Part shown: positions 57,501 through 64,000 of the stretch, piece after piece | Layout of the letters: each line of letters begins with the position of its first letter | Numbering within the stretch: position 1 is the stretch's first letter | The notes under the pieces: generated by a model | What the model was told of the DNA's origin: nothing | What the model saw: only the letters and a program-made list of their open reading frames with translations | Database searches by the model: none | Assembly: GCF_965638725.1 (NCBI RefSeq) | Contig: NC_134958.1 | Span: 15,317,464-15,381,463, forward strand | Direction of reading: 5' to 3' | Length of the DNA stretch: 64,000 nucleotides | From: Aptenodytes patagonicus | Lineage: Eukaryota; Chordata; Aves; Sphenisciformes; Spheniscidae | Translations under genes and position numbers: made by a program

Positions 57501-60500
57501 TTGTCGAATAACCAAAGCTTAACCACGGCATTTAGTTTTTCCAAAAAAGTTAATCCTAAAATACATGTTCACAAGTGTAGAAACCTTTCCTTTGAAGGGA
57601 AAGCGAGAAGGACAAGACAATGCAGTGCCTGCAAATGGAACAACTGCTGATTTAAATTGAGTTTTATGTTTGCTATGAGGACCAGCTGGCCAAGACCTCA
57701 GCCACCAATGAACAGAGAATGGGGAACAAAATGCTCCTGAGACGATCAGAAACACAGAGGGAGGGCGATGGGCCGGGTCACGCAGCTCTGTGGACTACAA
57801 CCGACAGTGTTCGGTGGTTTTGTCTTCTGTAAGCAGCAAATAAAGAGGAACACGTAATCCCTTCCACCCTACAGATATTAACAACCAATAGTTACTGTGG
57901 TCAGGATTGACCGTGCACCGGCATCCCGACCCAGTGCCTGTGCATGTCCGTCTGTGGCACTGGGGATGTACGGCCGCAACCCGACAGATTTACCGAGCGG
58001 GGGGGGGGGGGGGGGGGTCGGAGCACGACTAAGACCCAGTGATGCTTCAGCTATGCCCAGAAACGAGCCCTACAGTAACGGGGCTTTAGTGGCCCATGGC
58101 TCCCTGTGCATCTTTGCAGCTCTAGGACTGAGAGGCTGCATTGCCGTGTGCCGTGGCCCTGGGGGGGGGGTTTAGCCCACTGTGCAGGAACCGATGGCAC
58201 TGGACGGGGCAGGAACCCGGAGCAGCAGCAGCTGTGGGGGCTGCAATGCTGCATAGAAGCGACACAGACCGCAGCACAGATAGGAACCGGCATCTTGTGT
58301 TGGCAAATATGTAACCACACCTCGGCCTTGGAGCAAAGGGAGAAGCAGGAATCCCTTGGCAGGTGCCAGGCAGTAGAAATCACACGATCCAGGGGAGGGA
58401 TGGCCTGGAGCTGTGCCCTCAGTCGTCTTCTGGGAAAACGTTACTGGACATGGGGCAGCCGGGGCAGCATGTGCAAAAGCAACCCCCAAGCTAACAGAAC
58501 ACACCTTTAAGAGATTAAACTGAACGATGCCTCCGGCTGTTTATTGCACCCAAGTACAACTGCTGGCAAGTGAAATGGAGTCAGGGGTTAGACGCTTTTC
58601 CCAAGGGGTTTACTCCTCTCCTACAGGGCTGTAGCAGAGGGATCTTGTACTGAAGTGTTAACAGACGGATGGTACCAACCTCCATCTCAGAAACAAACAG
58701 AACTTTGATGGCGGGTTGGTGTTTTTGTGGTATGTTACGGAGGAGCAGGAACAGAGGGAGCTGAACCTTGCACTGATTTGAAGCAGCTGGGTGAAGAATG
58801 ACGCAGAGCACAGACGTGGTGCCCAGCCATCAGCACCCGTGTGCTGAGCTGATGGACCAACAACCTCAGCCGGGGACCCGGCTGGCCTGACGGGGTGAAA
58901 CACCCCAGCATCGCTGCAGCACCCAGAGAGAAGCTGAGAGACTAGAAAGCTGACAGCCTAGCGAGTGCGTTAGAGAATAAAAATCTTTTAACTGGGGACA
59001 GAGTGAACTGCCGATTGTACATCAGTCACTGGTATGATGGGTTTATGGGACGGTCCCCAAAACCTATGGCTGTGTTACACTTGATACCGCACCCTGCAGT
59101 TATGTCAATAGCGCTGCGAGGAGAACCAACCTTTACATCCTGCGCATACAGTACCGGGTACCACAGGAGCAGCGCTGCAGGACCAGATAGGAGGGTTACA
59201 TGCCTGGGTATCCTGAAAACTGCAGCAGACTCAGCCAGAAGGGACCGCAGGGACCTCAGTGGTCACACAGAGAGACCCGAGTGTCCTCAGAGGCTGCCCT
59301 GATGGGGCCACAAGCCAGAGGCCCCACAGGAGCTGCAGCCCCAGCACTCACAGAGGAGACAGGGCTGCCCGAGGGCCTGCAGGGCCAGCGAGGGGGGACC
59401 CAGCGGGAACAGGAGCGCAGGCGTGGGGGGGGCACGGCAGGGCCAGCGCGCCCCAGAAGCCGTGAGCCAGGCTGCCTGCGCCAGGGGACACACACGTGCT
59501 GGCGCTCAGCAGGACCTGGCTCAGGTGAGCAACATCCCGTCAGCGCAGGGGTGAACACCGCGCAGTGGGGTGAAGCAGACACCCAGGGGGGCTGGGAACA
59601 CCCTTCAGGGAGGGTGCATCAGATACATCAGCAATGACATACGAGGCTGAGATTGCTTCGTGATAGTGTGAGAAATGCCAGATTTGGGTACGAGTAGCAA
59701 AACTGGGACCAATAGGGAACAGTATCGGGGACAACCCGCTGGCCCCTCCATCACACCACTGGCCTGAAGACATGGGAGAGCTGAGCCAAGAGGGATGGAC
59801 TCACACCCTAACGCCAGGTGATGTGGGAGGGTAAGGAGGGATGGGCTTGCGCCCCAATACTTCTGTCCCTGCTGCACCCCCATACCCTTCCCCAAGCCTC
59901 CGTGGCCCCACAGCCGCCCCGCACCCCCATCCCTAACACCAAGCAGTGTGGCAAGGTAAGGAGGGAGAGACTTGCACCCTAACCCCAGGCAGTGCAGGAG
60001 AGCAGAAGGAAAGGAGAAAGAAAAGAGTACATACATTACTTGTATGTAATCAAGATTACTTAAGAGTTATTAATTGTAGCTCAATAGTTATGTGCAACAC
60101 CATGAAGAGTAACCGGATCATGAAGTAATGAGTGGTGTGTTTACTAGTTTACTGACCATGTAATCACTTTATTAGATTATTTTACTGTGTTGACTAATCA
60201 ATCAACACTACAGAGACTTGAACCAGTTTGTCTTAAGCCTGAAAGCTAACGGGGGGGACGACTCAGACCCTGAGGTGACCCCCCCACCCCGCCATCCTCT
60301 CATCTGCATCCCCTGCAGTCCCTCCTGTATCCCCCACATCCTCCCCGGTGTCCCTCTTGCACCCCGCCATCATTCTCTCTGCGACCCCCTGGCACACTCA
60401 GCACCCGTCCCCGCATCACCTCCCGACCCCTCGCGTCCTTAATCCCACGCCCTCCTGCCTTCCCTCCCAACCGCCTGGCAAACCCACTGCCATCCCTCCC

Positions 60501-61778
60501 CACCGCCACCCTTTTCCTGCACCCCCCTGTGCCCCCATATCCCCCCCCCCCCGGATCCCCTTCATACACCCGGTACCACCTCCCTGCATCCCTCCTCTAC
60601 GCCCCACCCTGCCCCTTGCACCCTTCCCGCGGGGCGGGTACCCTATGTTCGCGTCCTCCCCCGCACCCCTCCTGCACCCCACGGCCCCGTACACCACCCC
60701 CACCCACCCCCAGCGCTCACCTGCCGCCGCCCCAGGCGTAGGTCTCCCCGGCGGCGCCCAGCGCCAGGGCGTGCTCGTGGCCCAGGGCCAGCCCGCGGGC
60801 CCGCACCCCCCCGGGCAGCGCGGCGAAGAAGGGCGGCCGCGGGGTGGCGAAGCCGCCGGGCAGCAGCGGCAGCGGCGGGGGGCGGCGGGGCCCCGGCGGC
60901 AGGGCCCGGCTCCAGGCGGGCGCGCCCCGCAGCGCGCCCCGCAGCGCCGCCGCCCGCGGCCAGGCCTGGGCCGCCGCCTCCCCCCGCAGCACCAGGTGCG
61001 TCTCCGAGGGCAGCGCCTCGGCCCAGCCCGGCAGCCGCCGCCGCAGCCCCGCGCTCCGCACCTCCAGCCCCGCGCCTGCCGCACAGGGGCCGTCAGCGCC
61101 CAGCCGCGGGGCGAGGGGGGGGGACACACGACACAGGACGGGGACACCCGGGAGGACCGGCACCGCGGGGAGGGGGGAACGGAACGAGGACATCCCGGGG
61201 GTACGCGCACCGCCGCGGGGGGGGGAATCCCGGGGGACGGGGGTACAGAACGGGGACACCCGGGAGGACCGGCACCGCGGGGAGGGGGGAACGGAACGAG
61301 GACATCCCGGGGGGACCGGCAGCGCAGGGACACACACACACATTCCGGGGGGGACCAGCGCCGTAGGGAGGGGGGACCATCCCGGGGGACCGGCGTCGAG
61401 GGATGGGTCAAGACAGGACAGACCGGGGGAAACCGGCACCGCAGGGGGCGGGGGGTAACGGGGGCCCGCCGTCCCGGGGCAGCGCGGGGGAGCGGAGAGG
61501 GCAATCGGGCAGCAGGCGGGCACAGGGCGGCACCGGCACCTCGGGAAGAACGGGGACGCGGGGCTCTAAGCACCGGCCCCGGTGGGGAGCACCGGGCAGG
61601 CCGGACCCGGGGGGCGCTCACCGGTCTCCACGACCACGTAGCTCCAGGCGGGCCACACGCGGCTGATCCCCCCGGGGCCCGACTCCAGCCGCCGCGGACC
61701 TGGGCCCGGGCCCGGTTCCCCCGCCGCCTCCTCGATGCTGAAGCCGAAGACGAGCCAGGCGCGGCGCGGAGCCGCCAT
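54513..61778 (-). CDS. RCCD1: RCC1 domain-containing protein 1
   Basis: Coding exons in transcription order: 61778-61622, 61075-60721, 55909-55788, 55549-55445, 55298-55146, 54958-54929, 54655-54513, in phase to 354 aa (human about 376). RCC1-type beta-propeller repeats are visible: [85 protein letters not shown] and the final [14 protein letters not shown]1 associates with the demethylase KDM8 and is linked to H3K36 methylation and mitotic fidelity. The N-terminus ([13 protein letters not shown]) matches the family. One exon holds only 30 bases, and the intron from 55,910 to 60,720 is 4.8 kb, far longer than the others, and repeat-rich. The gene converges with PRC1 and follows UNC45A head-to-tail, leaving about 145 bp between the likely UNC45A 3' end and the RCCD1 start codon. 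Confidence 0.94.
56343..56465. repeat. Copy A of a diverged repeat pair in RCCD1 intron 2
   Basis: This segment and 60,143-60,252 share, in the same order and orientation, a TGTGTTTAC start, a TTGATCATCTAATT-like block, CAATCAACA, CAGTTTG and a common end AAGCCTGAAAG. Overall lengths are nearly equal (about 115 and 110 bp). The family is not identified. An old mobile-element remnant, possibly LTR-derived, is one explanation. Confidence 0.5.
59800..60010. repeat. Degenerate tandem repeat in RCCD1 intron 2
   Basis: Blocks beginning CTAAC(G/A/C)CCA(G/A)G occur at about 59,807, 59,934 and 59,979. The first two are followed by GTAAGGAGGGA and CTTGC(G/A)CC, indicating an imperfect minisatellite with variable spacing. 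Confidence 0.55.
60143..60252. repeat. Copy B of a diverged repeat pair in RCCD1 intron 2
   Basis: Partner of 56,343-56,465, about 3.8 kb away, in the same orientation and with the same terminal AAGCCTGAAAG. It sits in an A/T-rich island and is similar but clearly diverged by eye. Confidence 0.5.
61125..61460. repeat. GC-rich minisatellite in RCCD1 intron 1
   Basis: Two identical 63-bp copies lie at 61,138-61,200 and 61,250-61,312, offset by 112 bp. Shorter degenerate copies built on CCCGGGGGACCGGC-type blocks continue to about 61,460. A (CA)5-like stretch interrupts near 61,330. Confidence 0.8.
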
Positions 61779-61922
61779 AGCGGGGCGGGACGGGACGGGA
61801 GGGACGGCCCCGGGGGGAGGAGACTGCACCGGGCGGGAAGGGGCGGCCCCGGCGGGCGGTGCTCGGGGCGGGGTGGCGCGGCGGACAGAGGGACAGAGGC
61901 GGGGCCGTGGTCCAAGCGCAGC
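61779..61922 (-). promoter_or_regulatory. RCCD1: RCCD1 promoter region squeezed against the UNC45A 3' end
   Basis: CpG-rich sequence lies between the RCCD1 start codon and the candidate UNC45A poly(A) signal on the same strand. RCCD1 transcription must start in or just upstream of this roughly 145-bp space. No TATA box is seen. Confidence 0.5.
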
Positions 61923-61928
61923 TTTAGT
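61923..61928 (-). promoter_or_regulatory. UNC45A: Candidate UNC45A poly(A) signal (ACTAAA variant)
   Basis: TTTAGT on the plus strand reads ACTAAA on the UNC45A strand, about 315 bp past its stop codon. It is a rare but known hexamer variant. No canonical AATAAA or ATTAAA is seen nearby. Confidence 0.35.
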
Positions 61929-62125
61929 GCGGTGTCACCGGGCGGGCCCGCCGCCGTACCAGGCCCAGCCGTGCAGGGCCCCGGCCCCCGGGCCGGCCTT
62001 CCCGGTTAGGGCAGACGGTGGCAGGGAAGCGGCGAGCCCCATCCTCCCCCTCGCCCCGGGGCATCGGGCAGGTGCCACGGAGCGCAGCCCCAGCCCCAGC
62101 CCCACGGCAGCGTGCCAGCCCCCAC

Positions 62126-62178
62126 GGGCAGCCAGGACCCCGACCAGGGGCAGCCAGGACCCTGACCAGGGGCAGCCA
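62126..62178. repeat. 22-bp tandem repeat in the UNC45A 3' UTR
   Basis: Two 22-bp units (62,126-62,147 and 62,148-62,169), starting GGGCAGCCAGGACCC and differing at one base, are followed by a partial third unit. Confidence 0.85.
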
Positions 62179-62241
62179 TCCCAGAGCAGCAAGTGAGCGC
62201 CCACCCGGAGCAGAGTGTGCGGGCAGCCCCCGGCCAGGCCC

Positions 62242-64000
62242 TCACTCCTGGCCAGGGTCGGGCTTGATGAGGCCGTAAGCCACAGCCTGCGCCAGGCTCT
62301 CCTTGGCCGCCTGGGCCACACGTGGCTTGTCCTTGTCCTTGGCGAGCACGGAGAGGATCTCCAGCATCTCGCTGGCGATGAGCTGCTCTGCCACCTCCCG
62401 CTCGGCCGCCATCATGTTCATCACCACCACGGCCCCGCGGTGCTGCAGCTCCGCGCTGGGGCTCAGCAGCAGGGCCTGCAGGATCTCCAGCCAGTGCACC
62501 GTCTGTGGGGGCAGGGGGGCCGCACTCAGCGCTGCTTCCCATGAGAGGGGGGCCAGCTCCCCGCAGCCCTGATGGCCCCCCGACACCCCCAGCCCCGGCT
62601 CAGAGTCAGGCTGAGGTCAGGACAGGTTGCTCCATCTCCTGGGGCCAGCGCTGGGACACAGCTCCAGGACATCAGGAGAGGGAATATGGGACACTGGGGG
62701 CTGTCCCGCCACTGGGCACTCACCACCTGGGGGATCCGCTTGCAGATGGGGGGGTGCAGGGCGGTCAGCATGGCTAGGGTCCCTGAAGCTGCCCGCCGCA
62801 GCTTCTCGTCCTCCTCCCCACTGTACAGGACCATCAGCTTCAGCCGGTCACTACCCTCAGCCAGGAACAGCTCCTGCACCTGCAGAGGAAGAGGGGGGCA
62901 CATGGGAGTGCAGGGGGCTGGGAGCCCAGGGCAGGGGGCTGGGAGCCCAGGGCAGACGCCCAGCCTACCCTGGCCCAGCCCTCACCTCCTTGCTCATGGC
63001 CATGTTGCACATGCACTCCGTGGCAGCCAGCCGGATTAGCTCATGCTCCTCAAACATGTAGCCCTCGATCATGGGCACAGCCTTCTCCTTCAGGATCTTC
63101 TGCCTGCAACAGGGCAGAAGAGCGTGAGCACTCCCTGTGCAAGGGCAGCACGCCTCCGGGCCAGACAGGGACAGGCCCCCTCTCTCCCCCCGACCTGGTC
63201 CAGCTCCGCGCTGGCCCCACCGCCCCTACCGCAGCCTCTCGCTGATGCCAGCCAGGTTGGTTAACGCCATCAGCCCCTCGAAGTTCTCCAGGCCTGTGCG
63301 CTGAAGGTGCAGAAGGCTTACCAAGGGCCGGACCACCTCATAGATCTGTGGAGACAGCAGTGCAGGGCTCGAACCCTGAGCGAGGGAGGTGCAGGGAGCT
63401 TTGAGCCCAGCCTAAAGGCAGAGCTGCTCCCATGGTCAGGCCTAGGCCGTCAGGCCTTTGTGGGGAACATCAAGGGTCGTGCCACCTCCTGCTCCCCAGG
63501 GAAGGGCAAACCCATGCTGGCAGTTCCTGCGACGCAGATCCCGCCTCAGATCACCAGTCCTGCAGCCTTTAGCTCCAGGGCTGCCGAGCCCTTTCTCAGT
63601 GGGCAAGGAGGAGCAGAAGCCTACCCTATCCCAGATGCTGCACACAGGGACTGGGGCAGCTCCTACCAGGGCAGCCCCCCCTCGCACTGCTCAGCCCGAC
63701 GCCTCCCCAGGGCAGACACACGCCTGGCTGCAGCAGCCCAGGCACACACGGTGGGACGAGCCCCTGCTGCGGCCCCGTCCCCACTGCCGTTCCCATGCAA
63801 GCCCCTGCGCAGCCCCGACTGCCCACACAGGGCCCCTGCTTGGCAGACCCATCCCCGCAGCGGTGACACTCACCCGCTCTCCAGGGAAGGCCATCTCTGG
63901 GTTGGAGGTGATGGTGATCTTTGCCAGGGCCTGAGCTGCCTTGGTCTGCCCCACCTCGGTGCCCTCCAGGGACAGTGGGATGAGAGCCTGCAGACGGAGA
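62242..64000 (-). CDS. UNC45A: UNC45A myosin chaperone, C-terminal part (runs off the window)
   Basis: Exons in transcription order: beyond 64000-63874, 63345-63230, 63103-62986, 62879-62724, 62502-62242, all in phase. They encode the end of the UCS (UNC-45/CRO1/She4) domain: [135 protein letters not shown] and a C-terminus ending in DPGQE. UNC45A is the general-cell isoform that folds non-muscle myosin motor heads with HSP90. The TPR domain and start lie outside the window. A 21-bp tandem repeat occupies the intron at 62,911-62,952. Confidence 0.96.
62911..62952. repeat. 21-bp perfect tandem duplication in an UNC45A intron
   Basis: Two identical adjacent 21-bp units (62,911-62,931 and 62,932-62,952), each containing the inverted motif GGGCT/AGCCC, lie in the intron between 62,879 and 62,986. 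Confidence 0.85.

Larger units (their letters stand above)
55910..60720 (-). other. RCCD1: Large RCCD1 intron 2, repeat-rich and non-coding
   Basis: No exon or family-like frame was found in this 4.8-kb intron. It contains four long G runs on the plus strand (18 at 56,511, 15 at 56,951, 19 at 57,999 and 10 near 58,160), a C run at 60,541-60,552, a pair of similar A/T-rich segments near 56,343-56,465 and 60,130-60,250, and a degenerate tandem repeat at about 59,800-60,010. AT content rises sharply at 60,010-60,240 against a GC-rich background. Confidence 0.6.

Noticed and set aside
57000-59700. Possible hidden gene in RCCD1 intron 2
   Set aside because: Frames are short on both strands and no recognisable domain or coherent splice-linked exons were found.
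61125-61460. Possible CRISPR-like array from regularly repeated blocks
   Set aside because: It is a vertebrate intronic minisatellite with degenerate, adjacent units. There are no uniform repeat and spacer lengths, and the genome is eukaryotic.
60348-62009. 553-codon plus-strand open frame opposite RCCD1 exons 1 and 2
   Set aside because: Antisense to conserved RCCD1 exons and dominated by the local minisatellite.

Overview
This window is vertebrate nuclear DNA and almost certainly avian. Genes are multi-exon with GT-AG introns, they are tightly packed and GC-rich in the manner of bird microchromosomes, and the interspersed repeats I recognise are CR1-type LINEs, including a 5'-truncated copy with the CR1 3' tail of short direct repeats. 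I see no SINEs, prokaryotic operons, CRISPR arrays or rRNA/tRNA genes. The species cannot be named from sequence alone.

Layout, left to right. SEMA4B (+) has a probable non-coding CpG-rich first exon near 1.5 kb, a 4.8-kb first intron and coding exons at 6,362-13,880. CIB1 (-, 17,056-19,553) converges on it and shares a 292-bp bidirectional promoter with the intronless GDPGP1 (+, 19,846-20,949). TTLL13 (+) runs from 21,207 to about 30.8-32.9 kb. NGRN (+, 34,240-34,880), HDDC3 (+, 34,931-36,746) and VPS33B (+, 36,939-45,492) follow almost without spacers. PRC1 (+, 46,153-52,877) has a recognisable G2/M-type promoter. RCCD1 (-, 54,513-61,778) converges on PRC1, and the 3' part of UNC45A (-, 62,242 to beyond the right edge) closes the window.

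I assembled the coding exons by hand from splice sites, reading phase and family similarity. Total lengths agree with the known families: SEMA4B 835 aa, CIB1 190, GDPGP1 367, HDDC3 179, VPS33B 617, PRC1 611, RCCD1 354. NGRN (165 aa) is much shorter than in mammals. The 3' end of TTLL13 is uncertain.

The genes do not form one pathway. They are a conserved neighbourhood (human 15q26.1) covering axon guidance, calcium/integrin signalling, nucleotide-sugar quality control, tubulin glutamylation, mitochondrial RNA/ribosome biology, (p)ppGpp/NADPH hydrolysis, vesicle tethering, cytokinesis, an RCC1-fold protein and a myosin chaperone. The most notable features are layout and processing: extreme compaction at NGRN/HDDC3, two probable GC-AG introns, a block order that differs from human, tandem duplications in non-coding DNA, and a repeat-rich 4.8-kb RCCD1 intron. 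I found no convincing evidence of a previously undescribed biological system.
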